In this document: piece by piece, positions 1 through 13,000 of the stretch
Numbering within the stretch: the stretch's first letter is position 1
Layout: each line of letters begins with the position of its first letter
NCBI GenBank assembly: GCA_028752905.1
Contig: JAQNBH010000011.1
Span: forward strand, 4,843,378-4,907,377
Length of the DNA: 64,000 bases
Reading direction: 5' to 3'
From: Cladorhizidae sp. MBARI D1340-BT2
Taxonomy: Eukaryota; Porifera; Demospongiae; Poecilosclerida; Cladorhizidae
The notes under the pieces: model-generated
Database searches by the model: none
Told to the model about the DNA's origin: nothing
Seen by the model: the letters and a program-made list of their open reading frames with translations, nothing else
Program-made: the position numbers and the translations under genes

Positions 1-1134
1 AAAGCAAATGAGTGAAAGACTGTCTGGACTAGAAGGAGTTATCTGCTTTATGGATGATGTACTCGTATTTGGGAAAGTTCAAACAGAACATGATGCTAGA
101 TTGACAACAGCACTGTAAAGCAGAGATGCTGGGGGAACAGTGAACAAAGACAAGTGCAAATTTTGTCAATCCAAAATGACATTCCTCAGATATCTCATTG
201 ATCAGCAAGGAATACAACCAGAACCCTCAAAGATGACAGCCATTGCCAGTGAGGAATACAACTAGACCCCTCAAAGATGAGTCATTGCCAAGATGAAAGC
301 ACTAGAGAGTATGCCTGAGCTCAGGCGCTTTATGGGTATGGTAAACTAGCTGGGAAGATTCTCTCCCACCCCTACCCCCATTTAGCGGATCTGACACAAT
401 CCCTAAGGGTACTCCCTTGAAAGAGTTATGGGGAGATCTACAACATTAGGCCTTCTCTCGAATCAAAGACAAATTGGTGAAACCAACAGTGCTCTCCCTT
501 TACAGCCCCAAAGCAGAAACAAAGATATCTACTGATGCTTCGTCCTATAGACTTGGGGCAGTTCCCAAGCAGCAGACCCTATTTGTTCAGTTGTCATGAA
601 CTACTGCTGCAATGAATGGCCAGACAAAAGGAAAATTGAGCAGGCAAGTCATAACCTACTTAAAGACAGCAGAGAACTTACTATTGGGAAAAGTCTCTTT
701 CTGCATGGATGCAGGATAGTGGTTCCAAAAAATCTGCAAAAGCAAATGCTCTAGAAGTTACACCAGGGTATACAACGTTCCGTAAAGTCATCAGTGTGGT
801 GGCCTGAGTTTTCTCAAGATTTAACAACTTGGTGAAACTATGTGAGCAGTGTGTAAACGAGTTCCCACCTAGAAGTGAGCCACTCATCACATTCAGGCTA
901 TCTGACTATCCTTGGCTGAGGGTGGCATCAGACCTGTTTACTCACAGAGATCAAACCTATATCCTTATCGACTATTACTCAAGATATCCAGAGGTCATCA
1001 AACTAAACATGACGTCATCCGGCATTATCCAAGCCTTGAAGACAGTATTCTCAAGACATGGGATTCCAGAAACGGTCATCACCAACAATGGCTCCCAATA
1101 CTCGTCCCATGAATTTGCAGAGTTTACAAAATCC
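1..1134 (+). pseudogene. Ty3/gypsy retrotransposon pol fragment (RT, RNase H, integrase), decayed
   Basis: The start of the window enters a reverse transcriptase near its catalytic site: frame 1 at about 50-85 reads a FMDD box followed by the usual 'VLVFGK' continuation. The thumb region follows (about 140-360), then an RNase H-like stretch around 490-580 (LSLYSPKAETKISTDAS), both interrupted by stops and frameshifts. From 829 to 1134 an open frame matches the gypsy integrase core: a DLF segment, a 'DYYSRYPEV' segment and 'FSRHGIPE'. The second catalytic Asp, normally in an SDNG-type motif, reads TNNG here, so even this open part looks inactive. No LTR, primer-binding site or gag region is visible. 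The element is cut by the window edge on the left. It is a fossil with no intact frame. Confidence 0.9.
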
Positions 1135-3257
1135 TAATGATGATCACAAAATCTCAAATTATATCTACCACAAGCAGCTATAAAATTCCCTTAAAACAAA
1201 CAGCTCTTTTGGATTGGCTTGTCAAAAAGAATGGAAGACCAGATAGATCTTTAATTCATGTACACGATAATTATTATACCGCTTGTCATTGGTGTGATTA
1301 TGAATGGTAAAGGATCATCTAACTGCTTCTTGTAAATACAAGGATGTAAAAACTATCTTACACAAGAATATATGAGGCAGATCAAGGCAGGAAGAGGTTA
1401 AGGAAATTTAACCCCGTGTCCATCTAGTATTTACTGTTGTGAATATTTTTTGTTGTTGTTAAAACTACATATAAAAATAGACTAGATAAGTTGAGGCATT
1501 ACATATGACAGTGTTCAATGTGATCAGACTTATAATGACCTTCTCAATAATCAACTTGAAATTTGCATGGTGGATAGTGTCGAGGGTATCGCTCTGGCTC
1601 TACTCCCGAATGGTAACTAATGCTTATATTGCTGCCACCAGAGTTCTTATCAAACAGTGAGTGCCCCTTATCTTAAACCAGAGAAGTTGAGGTTATGATA
1701 AAGACGTGAGACACACAGTGCTATAATATGACAGAACTCTACTTAGGTCTGGCTGTCTGGCTTAAATACCCTGACAGCCAGAATGTACAGGAGACAGGAG
1801 ATTATAATCACACACAATACACAGTCGAAAGTCAAACATACACATAGCAGGTAGGCTTCCATAAGCTAATTTTTGTGAAAATTCACTTCCATTCCATGCA
1901 TGAAAATCACTATAATTATGCCTCTATTGATATTTACTAGGATAGAGTCATTTTAAAGGGAGAGGTTATCAGATACTGCAACAAACTACAATCCATCCTC
2001 AGATAGGAGAGAACTAATATCTTAGCTAACTTTCCAATAACAAATGCTTTATATTCCCCTCACTGAATCTAGTGCCATTTATGCTAAAATGAACTGCCTC
2101 CTCAGCCTGTGTCACTGTATCCTAGTACTTGGTGACCAGGCGCCATCATATAGGGGGTCACCAGATACTGAAATACTGGGCTTAAGTATTGGCCATAGGA
2201 TTGGAGATGGAGTTATATTGTGTCTCACTCTTTTAAAGCTGGAGGAGGTGGCTGATAATTATGGGGGGGGGAGGAGGTGATAGCTCTGGGTAGTTAGTCA
2301 CATGGCCTATGCCATCCTAGATCTGGCCAGGGCTGCAAGGAAGGAAGACTGGACCACAATACTGCTGCAAATTAAACGACTTATATTTCATGACGAGTGC
2401 AATAAACTGTTTATTATATACCTGATGTATTTATAAGCATTACTATACATCAATGGTGTCAGGATTGACACCATCTGCATTGAAGTCTCTTCTAGTTCTG
2501 TTGACAGTATTTATAGCTTTACTGCTGTCAATAAATTGTTAGACTACTTCCTCGGCCAAAGAACTGTTTCTGCTGTCTTGGAAACTGTTGCCATACTTAA
2601 AATTATACCTTGCCATACCTCCGTATATCATCAGTCTCCATCTTCCAGGGTTAGACATAACTGCAGGACTTCAATCTTGGTCCATTATGCCAGAAGAGTT
2701 CTCCAGGCACTTCATGTACTTTCTTCACCTTGTTCCTAGAGGACAGCTGCTGTCAGGTGAGGAGGTCATGTGAGTCGGTGTAGACATGAAAAGCAAGGCA
2801 TTTGTGTGGAGATTTTAGTGGGCAATGTGCTGGTGATGTTTCCTATCACTTCTAAGTAAATAGCATGCAACTTGCTATGTGACTGGTGTCCGACACTTCA
2901 AAATAAAATGTCATCTTTGCTCCACTTGCAACATGCAGCAAGTATTAATGTAATTCTTGCAGCTATAAATGCCAAAGTCTACCGTGTACATCAGTTGTGT
3001 TACTCTGAGTAAACATATAACAAGTTATGCTATGCAGTTATGACGATGAGATTTGCTGCATTATAAAGTGTTTTAGTTAATGCTGTTACACTACATGAAT
3101 AATTAAAGTTAACTCGAGGAATTTTGTTGCCTTTTTTTCCACAACAGTTTTATAAAATCACACAAGGCAGCCCAGCAATTAGTCCTTAATTGAGGCCAAA
3201 TAATTTATGTTGTTGAAATAGCATCATTGGGCACCTGCTGTTTTAATCACATCATTA
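1135..3257. other. Intergenic stretch, no gene recognised
   Basis: AT-rich unique sequence. Short open frames (for example 2044-2280 on +) show no recognisable motif and no credible splice context. A copy of a dispersed repeat begins at 1531 (listed separately). Confidence 0.5.
1531..1568 (+). repeat. Dispersed repeat copy D (short)
   Basis: The stretch 'AATGACCTTCTCAATAATCA' followed by ACTTGAAATTT is shared with copies at 11,078 and 24,406, and its second half with 48,325. Only the leading part is present here. The family was not identified. Confidence 0.6.
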
Positions 3258-3293
3258 CAGTGGAGTAGGAACAGCCCCCCCCCCCCCCCCCCC
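3258..3293 (+). repeat. Possible hAT terminal inverted repeat start, followed by a C19 run
   Basis: CAGTGGAGTAGGAACAG followed by 19 consecutive C at 3275-3293. hAT termini of this family often begin CAGTGG or CAGGGG and carry a homopolymeric G/C run a few bases inside. It lies 190 bp upstream of the transposase-like ATG at 3448 in the right orientation. I found no matching 3' terminus, so this is tentative. Confidence 0.35.
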
Positions 3294-3447
3294 AATATTT
3301 CTGCTGTCATAATATTTTACCTTTAGTATGATGGCCAGGTATTAAATTATTTTTCACTGGCTAACATCTTGCTAATTGAGGCTAACACTTTGATGCACAC
3401 AAAATAGTGTTTTATTCTGTTCTTTTTAATGCACTATAGATTCAAAA

Positions 3448-5857
3448 ATGAATCCAGCAAAGAGAAGGAAAAAAGATATAGTCAGTTTGGCATCAAATCC
3501 TTCTTTCATCCCATGGTTGAACCAAGTATATACATCTAATAAATGGTTTGTTTGAATTGTGTATAGCTACTGGCTGGGTCAGTTAAGCTCCCATTAATAA
3601 ATGTTGTGTAATACTCAACAGATGCTATCAATGATAACAAAGAATGATAGGGGTGAGGAAATTTGTTCTGATATCTTAACTCGTGATCATAGTAATGAGT
3701 CGGATGGAAGTGTGTCTCTTCCTTACCCAGAATCTCAATAGTTTGTGTTGTACCAAAAGAATAATCAACCAACCAACAGATGAAGCCTTGCTAAGCAAAA
3801 CCGGGAAAAAGTACATTTCTGGAAGAAATCTCCAGAAAAGGCACTTTATGGCATCTTAATAGGTCATTCATGTGGATTCACTTTTGCTCTACCTCGTTAA
3901 AAGTATTTTGCTATTACTGTCAAGCAGCTTACAAATCAGTTATGAGCACAAAAGCTCAATCAGCCTTTAACAGGACGGTTTTTCTAATTGAAAAAAAGCT
4001 ACTACAAGATTTAAAGAGCATGAGTGTTCTCAGGCTCACGGGGATGCTGTAGCAGCTTATTTCAGCAAAATCTACACCTGCATCTGAAATGCTCCAGAGC
4101 CAAGCTGATGCTATCCAAATTAGTCGGAGACAGAATCTGATAAAGCAGTTTTCTGCTTTGCGATATTTATTGCAACAAGGTATTTCTGTCGCAAATAACC
4201 ATGCTGGTGGCTCTAATTTGACTGTTATGCTCAAGCAGGTGCTTGATGAAAAATCTTGGGTAGAAACCCAAATATCAGTCTCCATAAATAATAAACAAAA
4301 TGATTCAGCTAATGGCTCATAAAGTATTAAGTTCAATGATTGGCAATTTACTTTCTCAGCAATGGTTTTCACCCTTAGCTGATGAAACACAAGGGATGTC
4401 TCCAATCATGAGAACAGCTGGTTATTGCTCTGCGATGGGTGTCAAAAAATTATGAATTTAATGAAGATTTTTTTGGCCCCATTAAACTTTATGCTACTAC
4501 AGCTGAATGTATCTTCTTATCACTGAAAGATTGCTTAGTTTCTTTAGGCATTCTGTTTGAATATTGCTGGGGTCAGGGATATGATGGAGCAATAAATTTT
4601 CAGGATCATATTAGTGCTGTTGCCAAACGATTTGAAGATGAAAATAGATCTGCTATTTCTGTTCACTCTCTTGCTCATTGTGTGAACTTGTGCCTGCAAG
4701 TTATTGCCAGAAATAGCAAGTGTATAAAGGAAGGCCTTGAATTTTTCTATGGAAGTGATCCAATTGATCAAATATCCACCAAATAGGCAAGTAGTATTTG
4801 AAAAAGTTCAGTCAAAGGGAAGGCTCATCAAAATCTGGAATTCGTACTCGTTGCCCAATGACGTGGAGAGTCTGCACTGTAGCAATGCAACAAATTATTG
4901 ATAATTATGAGGCACTTCAAGTGACACTGGAAGCATTCTCGCATGGTTCAGATGACTGCTCTAGGTGAGCTAGTGGCATAGTAGCTCTCGTGGATAAATA
5001 TCGAACCTACTTTGGCTTAAAACTTTCTGTACTAATCTTTAGTATCACAGAACAGTTGTCAGTTACACTCCAAGAAGTGAATACCAGTGTTGAAGATTGC
5101 TTTGCTGCAGTTAATGTGACCATTCAAGCTCTAACCAAGTACAGAGATGATGAAATGTTCAAGAAATTATTTGAGGCTGTCAAAGAAGAAGCTAGAGATA
5201 AGTGTGAGGATTCAGTATTACCAAGGCAATGTCAAGTTCCAATGATGGGTCAGATGAGCACACTTTTGGATCTATATGTAACTATTACAGAAAAGAGTAT
5301 TTTGAAGTTATCGATGGCATAAAAGGCTATCTTGAAAAATGGTTTAAGCAACAGAATTTTCTCTTTGTGAGAAGTGTCAAGAGACTGCTGATTGATAGTG
5401 CAAATGGCAAACAAGTCAAACTGTCTGAAGAAATTGTTGATGTTTACCAAAGAGATATTAACATGCAAAAGTTAAGGCTTCACCTTCAGCTCCTTCCAGA
5501 TGCTATCAAGTCTATCACTATGGATGGAATTCCAGTTAAGGAAGTCACACGAATCCAAACAATTTGTGATGTATTCCACATGCAGCCTAGCTTAAAAACA
5601 TTTATTACAGAAGTTCATAAGCTGCATAAGCTTCATTACACTATACCTGTCACCACTACTTCAGCTGAGCGATGTTTATCATCTCTTTATAGCGAATCAA
5701 AAGTTACTTGAGAAATTCAATGTCACAGCAATGTGTAAATCATTGTATGCTGCTCCACATACATCGGGACAGAACTGATAGCCTCAAAATGCATGGCATC
5801 ATGAAGGAATTTATTGAAAAGCGGATTAACTATTTTGGACATGTCATTTCTAATTGA
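3448..5857 (+). pseudogene. hAT transposase pseudogene 1 (DUF4371 / ZMYM1-like)
   Basis: A decayed transposase of the hAT superfamily. It opens with an ATG and a basic stretch (MNPAKRRKKDIV) at 3448. Separate frames then carry family-typical pieces: QADAIQISRRQNLIKQF at about 4100, 'DFFGPIKLYATTAECIF' near 4460, the RNase H-like 'GQGYDGAINF' near 4573 with 'VHSLAHCVNLCLQ' near 4660, and the C-terminal dimerisation signature 'TSAERCLSSL' near 5660. The last part, 'HIHRDRTDSLKMHG' and 'KRINYFG', ends at a TGA near 5857. At least five stops or frameshifts separate these pieces, so no full protein can be made. A 27-bp tandem array starts about 60 bp after its end, where a 3' terminus would be expected. 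Confidence 0.88.
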
Positions 5858-5917
5858 GTACTATTTCTAAAGAATATAATTTCTTTCTTTTTTTGCTACT
5901 CCTCTAAATGTTTTCTA

Positions 5918-6384
5918 ACACCAATCCAGGACATAAGCACCCACCCACTAATCCAGGACATAAGCACCCACCCACTAATCCAGGACATAAGCACCCACCC
6001 ACTAATCCAGGACATAAGCACCCACCCACTAATCCAGGACATAAGCACCCGCCCACTAATCCAGGACATAAGCACCCACCCACTAATCCAGGACATAAGC
6101 ACCCACCCACTAATCGCGGACATAAGCACCCGCCCACTAATCCAGGACATAAGCACCCACCCACTAATGCAGGACATAAGCACCCACCCACTAATCCAGG
6201 ACATAAGCACCCACCCACTAATCCAGGACATAAGCAACTGCCCACTAATCCAGGACATAAGCACCCACCCACTAATCCAGGACATAAGCACCCACCCACT
6301 AATCCCGGACATAAGCACCCACCCACTAATCCAGGACATAAGCACCCACCCACTAATCCCAGACATAAGCACCCACCCACTAAT
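5918..6384 (+). repeat. 27-bp minisatellite, about 17 copies
   Basis: Unit contains CCAGGACATAAGCACCCACC; period 27 bp with only point differences and no length changes. The unit lacks stop codons in several frames, which produces a 165-residue frame on + (repeat NPGHKHPPT) and two frames on minus. It lies directly downstream of hAT pseudogene 1. Confidence 0.95.
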
Positions 6385-6404
6385 GCAGATCATGCCAAAA
6401 ATTG

Positions 6405-6738
6405 ACAACACCCACACACACAACATTTTAATAAACAGTGTGACAAAATAGACAGGTTTCTCTATTTATGTGGATGTTTATTATTACATTCAGTTTCAAA
6501 ACAACAGCTACTAGAAATACACAAGTTGGAATGAAGGGAGGTAGGGAGAGTTGTCCTTCCCACACCATTAGTATTCTTGCATTAATTGAACAGGAAAATT
6601 ACACTACACAGCTACTGTATTATTGTATTACACACTGTGACTGTATTTTTAGCTTACATGCCATAACTTATGACCATTATTTTATCTAGGACAATTTGGG
6701 GATAAAGTATTTGCTGATGATGACTAAACTGATGATTC

Positions 6739-6770
<32 letters not shown>

Positions 6771-7429
6771 CATGATTGTGCATATAGGGTGTAGCAAGCT
6801 CTAGTACTCCTATTCTAATGGTGAAAACTGCTTCATATATGGTATCTCTCTCTTGCTCTGCTCCCCACCGCCCCTGCTCCAATATTTTCCCCGTTCCTAT
6901 ATACTCTACTGCAAGATTAGGAGTAGAGGGCTTGTAAGTAGAGAAATCTTTTAGAGGCAATAATGTAAAAGCAGTCGCTACCATTGATCAGGAAGGAGTT
7001 GGTGATGTACATTAACTATGGCAGTTATTAAGTGAATTGGTTGCTGCTGATGACCTTGGAAAATCAGCAAATACCCAATGCTGAACCAAGACAAAGTAGG
7101 CTATTTCTACAGCTCCTGCTTCCTGTTTTGACATGATCCTTTTTCATGCACTATTAGCTTCTGGCATATGCACATAATCAGCTGCCTAGCACACAACCAG
7201 GACTTATACTATGAAGCACATCAAGGTCGTGTGAATCAGTGACGATGAGCAGATCAAGGGTAGTGGTATTGAACAACATGCGAGCGCTTGTACCCAACCA
7301 CCCACTACTGGTTTCATGTAATTTGCACATGGGTCGAGATAATATTCCCAGAGCTTTATTAAAACTACTCAGTCATGTGATTCCACATTTCTGTGCTCAC
7401 AAAAATATATCTAGTGTCCCTTTCTCCAC
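6405..7429. other. Unique spacer with a TA microsatellite
   Basis: No gene recognised. A (TA)n tract lies at 6741-6771. The short open frame at 6724-6984 on minus has no known motif. Confidence 0.5.
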
Positions 7430-7806
7430 ACAGTACATCCAGGGGCGCTACGGGTCAGTTTTTCCAGTTCCCCCATGCAGATCCAAGGGCACTACGGGTT
7501 TGTTTTTCCAGTTCTACCGTGAAGTACATCCAGGGGTGCTAGGGGTCTGTTTTTCCAATTCCCCCATGCAGTACATCCAGGGGCGCCAGGGGCTAATTCC
7601 CCCATGCAGTACATCCAGGGGTGCCAGGGGTCTGTTTTTCCAATTCCCCCATGCAGTACATCCAGGGGCGCCAGGGGTCTGTTTTTCCAATTCCCCCATG
7701 CAGTTCCAAGGGCACTACGGGTCTGTTTTTCAGTTCCCCAATGCAGTACATCCAGGGGGGCTACTGGTCTGTTTTTCTAGTTCCCCCATGCAGTACATCC
7801 AGGGGT
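7430..7806 (+). repeat. 47-bp minisatellite, block 1 (about 8 copies)
   Basis: Unit includes GGTCTGTTTTTCCAATTCCC and 'ATGCAGTACATCCAGGGG'. Several units are shortened or diverged. Further copies in the same orientation occur at 9,401-9,560, on the other side of hAT pseudogene 2. The unit contains CAGGGGCG, which also starts hAT terminal repeats such as the one at 15,155. Confidence 0.92.
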
Positions 7807-7994
7807 GCATGGGTAGGGGGGAATAAATTGTGCTCAAATTTTACCCTATTCTCGGATTCTCATACTAGGTACCTATTATTCTATGACAATTATACTGAGA
7901 TTCCCAATAATAACCCATTATTCTCAAAATTATTGTCAATTATTCTCAAGATAATAATGCAACATGTATTAAGAATCATGGTTCCGATAGTTAT

Positions 7995-8930
7995 ATTGTA
8001 GCATAAGTGAAGCTTGTACATAATCTTCCAAAGTGTTGCTCACTAAAAGAATTAGCTAGCAGGGAAAACACTCTCTCTGCTACAGCAGCAGATGGTTGAA
8101 GAACCAAAACAGATGTATGTTAGACCACAGGGGAAGTTCAGATTTGTGTCTTCTCCACCATAGTAGCTTGTCAATATCTGCTGATAATCCATTGACTTTA
8201 GCCATATAAAGAACTAACTCGCTCTTCAACCCTTCAATGATAGTGTTAGTCTCAAGAAAAGGAATGACATGGAGATTTTCTATGTCATTGCTGGTGGATT
8301 TTAGCTTATTAATTTTGTTAAGATCACAGTAGTGAATATACTGAAAGACTGAAACTGCTTCTTTCAGGTCACTTCCAAATTTTTTGTGGAAATAATCATA
8401 TGCAGGCTTGGCACATGCTTTAGCATAGTCTGTAGCTGACTATTGTTGCTGCTTGCAACTGCAGGATAATGCATTGCAGCCTGAAGCATGCTAACTTCCT
8501 CAAAAGCAAGTGGCCCATCCCCTTCTAGTCGATATGTAGCTTTAACAAATGCTTCTCCCACATCAATGGTAATAGCTAGTTCAATTTGTAATTTTCGATA
8601 TTTAGCAACATCAGAAAGTATTTCTTGAAGCCTAATCTTTGACAGTGGAAGGTCATCACTATCAAGAAATGAAGGTACATCCCCAAATGTGTCATGAAGA
8701 TGTTTAATAACCTCCCACTCAGACCACCAGCGAGTGACAGAGTAGGAAGGAGGTGAGAGACCTGTTTTTGTCTTCCATTGGTTTTTGGGCTCCTTGAAAA
8801 AAGTCTTTCATAAACTCATCCAGTATTGGCGTTCTCATGTGTTCCCCAACATGACCAAGAGTGTGAGCAAAACATCCAATATCGACGAGTTTAGGGTAAA
8901 CAATACTCAAGGTGCAATAGAGTTTGGCTC
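7995..8930 (-). pseudogene. hAT transposase pseudogene 2
   Basis: Minus-strand remnant of a second hAT family (KRAB-A/ZMYM-like transposases of marine invertebrates). In order: 'DIGCFAHTLGHVGEH' near 8870, 'FVKATYRLEGDGPLAFEE' near 8530, a 'WWRRHKSELPLW' segment near 8150 and the dimerisation signature 'SAAVAERVFSLL' near 8080. The final 'LEDYVQASLMLQYN' near 8020 is one frame off. Frames are broken at several points, so it is inactive. It is flanked on both sides by the same 47-bp repeat in direct orientation, which suggests insertion into a pre-existing array. Confidence 0.88.
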
Positions 8931-9009
8931 AGCGACTACAGCTCCCTTGGCCCGCTTTTTCCCTTTTGGAGGATTTTCCTCTTTCCTGACAAATCAGAAG
9001 CTTTGGGGC

Positions 9010-9400
9010 ACTTAAGTATGTCTAAAAGACTAGTAGTAGTTATACTCACTTCTTCTGGAACAATAGTTTCTTCTGATTCAGAGTTGGAGGCCAAGTCAGA
9101 TTCATTAGCTGCCAAGATTCAGAATACACAAGCAGGTATCCTTGCATCATGTGATTCTCATGTGCATGGCAAGCAGGTGCCTGTGGTTTGTCAACTTGTC
9201 ACTATGTGCAATATGTGGGGTGTCAACTTTCATTATGTGCAATACCTATGTCGTAGTCTGTCAAAATCTGAAGCTAGTCACTTATCACAGCTGCTACCCT
9301 TATTCCTTGTGTGTTGTTATTGTTGACCCTATAAGATTCTCAAAATGTCTCTTATTCTTCCAGCATTTTTGGATTCCCAAGCATAATTTATCTAACCCTA
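9010..9400. other. Unique sequence beside hAT pseudogene 2
   Basis: Open frames on + (9003-9326 and 9142-9495) overlap here but show no known domain. A decayed 5' part of the neighbouring hAT element is possible but not demonstrated. Confidence 0.3.
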
Positions 9401-9560
9401 GCTATGGGTCTCTTTTTCCAGTTCCCCCATGCAGTACATCCAGGGGTGCTAGGGGTCTGTTTTTCCAGTTCCCCCATTATATCCAGGGGTGCTAGGGGTC
9501 TGTTTTTCCAGTTCCCCCATAGTACATCCAGGGGGGCTACTGGTCTATTTTTCCAGTTCC
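9401..9560 (+). repeat. 47-bp minisatellite, block 2 (about 3 copies)
   Basis: Same unit and same orientation as 7,430-7,806 (GGTCTGTTTTTCCAGTTCCC with 'TACATCCAGGGG'). Confidence 0.9.
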
Positions 9561-9830
9561 ATCATGAGTACATCTCGCTGTCCATCTCACCAATAATATA
9601 TAAGATGGATGAATTATTTTGTATTTATGTTCTTCAACCGCCAGTACTATAATTTAAATAGCTAGGCGCACACCTAGGAAAACAAGCTGTGCGCGAGTGG
9701 ATGTGCATGAGATCCACAAAGTCATGTACAAGAAATATAAATATACAATGAAAAATAGTATTTACACACATATATAATTATACAACATAACAACCACATA
9801 ATGATATATGGGAAAATAAACCGTTACTGA

Positions 9831-10023
9831 TCAAGAGTTCTTCATTAAAAATTCTTGCACAGAATCATAGATAAATGCATAGTCTCCAAGAGTAGATACA
9901 CAGCCTGGTCGCTGCAGCTGAATCAACTGCACCGACTGAAAAATGTCAATCACTTTCTCTGTCCGCAGCCTCTGTATACAGTGGAATAGCGAGCAGAAGA
10001 TCCCTACGGGGCCCAGACTAGAG
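9831..10023 (-). CDS. RPTP exon 15: end of D2 and stop codon
   Basis: Acceptor TTTCCCTCTCTCAG precedes it. The first C completes the codon begun by AT at the end of exon 14. The junction reads [12 protein letters not shown], aligning without gaps to the PTP signature HCSAGVGRTGVF: Cys becomes Asp and Arg becomes Pro. The rest ([17 protein letters not shown], then [12 protein letters not shown]) is the usual terminal helical part of a PTP domain, and the RPG followed by 'YxFIY' recalls PTPRG/PTPRZ D2. The stop TGA is at 9833-9831, leaving a tail of only a few residues after the domain. Confidence 0.93.
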
Positions 10024-13000
10024 CTGAGAGAGGGAAAGGCACCATCACAAAACACTTGGAAAGTAACAGGAAATACTGAGAGCAGAATAATTCATGTTGA
10101 ATATATTGGCTTAGTTGGGGGTGGGTGGGGTGGGTGAAACTTAGTTGAGGGGGGGGGGGTTAAATATTATTCCTAAAATGGGGTTGAACGATTCAACTCT
10201 AACAAATTCTCAGTTAACCTAGTAGACATAATTATGATGACTTTGTATATCTATCACATCTTCATTAGAGTGTCTCAAGAACAAAATAAAAATAAAAATA
10301 GATTGCAGTTCAAAAATAGAGGAAGCAGACTCGATCCACGTAGACCACAACCATTTAGGTGATCCTTGACCATTTAAAATCATACACAGCAATCATTCTA
10401 TTGTAGTGCAATATTGGTGGTGGATATGATTTTTAAATGGTAAAGAGTTATCTGGCAAAGGTATATACAGCCTTGCTCTCTTAACAGGTCAACCAATAGT
10501 TGTTTTTAATTTATTTTATTTTATATTAAAACCATTTTTTGTTCTTGCTTCATGTTGATCTTTATTGTTGCTTCTGTATATTATTATAGTTGAGTGGTGG
10601 AAGACTGCACAGAGTCTACCAAGTCCTACTCAGAACTTTATTGTTGTTTCTGTACATTATTATAGTTGAGTGGTGGAGGACTGCACAGAGTTCTACCAAG
10701 TCCTACTCAGAACTTTATTCTTGTTTCTGTATATTATTATAGTTGAGTGGTGGAGGACTGCACAGAGTTCTACCAAGTCCTACTCAGAACTTTATTGTTG
10801 TTTCTGTATATTATTATAGTTGAGTGGTGGAGGACTGCACAGAGTTCTACCAAGTCCTACTCAGAACTTTATTGTTGTTGGAGACTACACATATCAGCAC
10901 ATGCCATCTCTTGTTGGCATACACATGTATACCATGTATTTACAGTATATATATATATATATATATATATAGGAAATGAAGTACTGAATATGTATATCTT
11001 AAGCTTTTGGGGGGCAGATTGATTTCAGGAAGAAGGCTACCCCTCTCCCTCCCAACACTTTTCCCTCAACAGCTTTTCAATGACCTTCTCAATAATCAAC
11101 TTCTCTCTCGACCTTTCGACTAGATGCTCTAGCCTTCATCAGGAATAATGAGATAACTAAGACTCACGTGAGCTTGTTATATACAGATATGGTTGTTACA
11201 TCAAATCTCAACACCAGTACCCAAACCCCATGCAAGCGGAGAGATGGAAATTGACTGCTTATAGCTATAACATTTTTGTCAAGAATAAACTCATTAGAGT
11301 AGTGTGAATATAATAAGCTGCAGTTTGAAGTTTGGTAATTATAAGAATCAGCATTGAGGCAGGCAAACAAAAGCAACACATCACTATGAAACTCATCCTG
11401 GAACAAGTCCTTTCTCAAAATCAAAGAGATTCAGAGCGATTCCAGAGATGCCCGTGCAGCTTTTCTCCGAAGAAGGGTTTCCAGAAACAGCAGTCAAGGC
11501 CAAGAAGAGATATATTATAGCAGTTGGAGGATTATCAGTCTTTGAAGAAGTTTCTTTCATTTTCTCGCCCACCCTCTCAAGCTGGGTGTAAATTTTTATG
11601 AATATTTGTGTGAATATTTGTGTAGGTAATAAAATGTAAAAAAAATTGGTTGTTTGTTCATATGTAATAGGATTAAGGAGGGAAGGGTGGGAAAGGGTAA
11701 AATAATTGATGAGTTTTTTGTTGAATCAGGTCAGAGAAGACAAAATAACTACCAATGGAACTTGTATCAGCTTATCCATTCCGAACAAAGGCTATGAAAA
11801 TCGTAGCTTTTTTTGTTAACGATGTCTGAATTAGTGCCTGTAGGTGTTGATAGGTTTTAATTAAGGAATTAAGTAAGAAAAGTAACATGATCTTAACAGA
11901 TTAAAATGATGCACAATAAGACTACAAGAGCGTGCTACTAAATACTCTTACATGTCATGGATCATCACTTTAGAATTCATCTCCATGATGGACTTGACCT
12001 TGAGGATGGCGCAGAAGAAGCTGACGAAGTCCGGCACTCTGGGCAGGTACTGCAGCGTCCATCCCATGAACTGATACTGCACCACTTGATGGGAAATGCC
12101 CTCCTAGCACATGTGTAGAGGAATGAAATGTCAAAACATCGCCCGCATTTACTACAAGATAGATGTCTTCAACCAAACACCACCACTGTGGGAGGTGCTT
12201 GTGCGAGAACATAAGTATTGCACGGATTAAAAATTTCGGAAATGCTTCCATAAAAAAAATGCACCAATTATGGTGTAATTTGTAATAACATATATCGCTT
12301 TTTTTCGAGGAGCTAAATGTTCGAGTACTGCAGCAACCAAATTGTTTCGTGGCATAATTTTTGAGGTTATTGCAACCCATTACTGGACTTCATTATTGTA
12401 CCAGATAATTGGAGGGAATAATTTTTGCATCTAGGATCAAGTCCGCGAAAACATAAAAGATGTGGTAGTCATAAGTCATGAAGAAACAGAATGGGCCATG
12501 CATGATATAATTTACTGCATGGCACGATGGCTAAGGCATGCATGCAACAACAACAACAACAACAACACCACTACCAACACCACCAACACCAACAACAACA
12601 ACAACACCACCACCAACAACAACAACAAAAACACCACTACCAACACCACCACCAACAACAACAACAACAACACCACCAACAACAACAACAGAGTTGCTCA
12701 TTGTCCCTGATGATTGCATTCGCATGAAAGTATAGTAGGACTAGCCATCCCAATATTTTTCTATTATTACTATTCAATAGCTGCTTTAACACACTATTTG
12801 TAGCCTTCATCTGCAAACTACCTTCTAAGTATATATATATATATATAAAATAATTAAAATTAATAAAGACATGCTTGAAAAATTAAAACATTAACAATGA
12901 AGACAACTGCTGGACACACCATGCTACTGCTGGACACACCGTGCTACTGCTGGACACACCATGCTACTGCTGGACACATCATGCTACCGCTGGACACACC

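Larger units (their letters stand above)
10024..11951 (-). other. RPTP intron 14
   Basis: About 1.9 kb. It holds a 77-bp array (10,563-10,877), a TA tract (10,936-10,971) and a dispersed repeat copy (11,078-11,153). The stretch 11,332-11,520 has an open frame on + without a recognised domain. Confidence 0.8.

Noticed and set aside
829..1134. Functional integrase gene
   Set aside because: The Asp of the SDNG-type motif is changed to Asn, and upstream pol frames are broken. It is part of a fossil retrotransposon.
5896..6451. NPGHKHPPT repeat protein and minus-strand counterparts
   Set aside because: Several frames on both strands are equally open because the 27-bp unit is stop-free. No splice or start context favours one.
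9500..9830. Polyadenylation signal for the RPTP
   Set aside because: I saw no clear AATAAA on minus shortly after the stop, so none is annotated.
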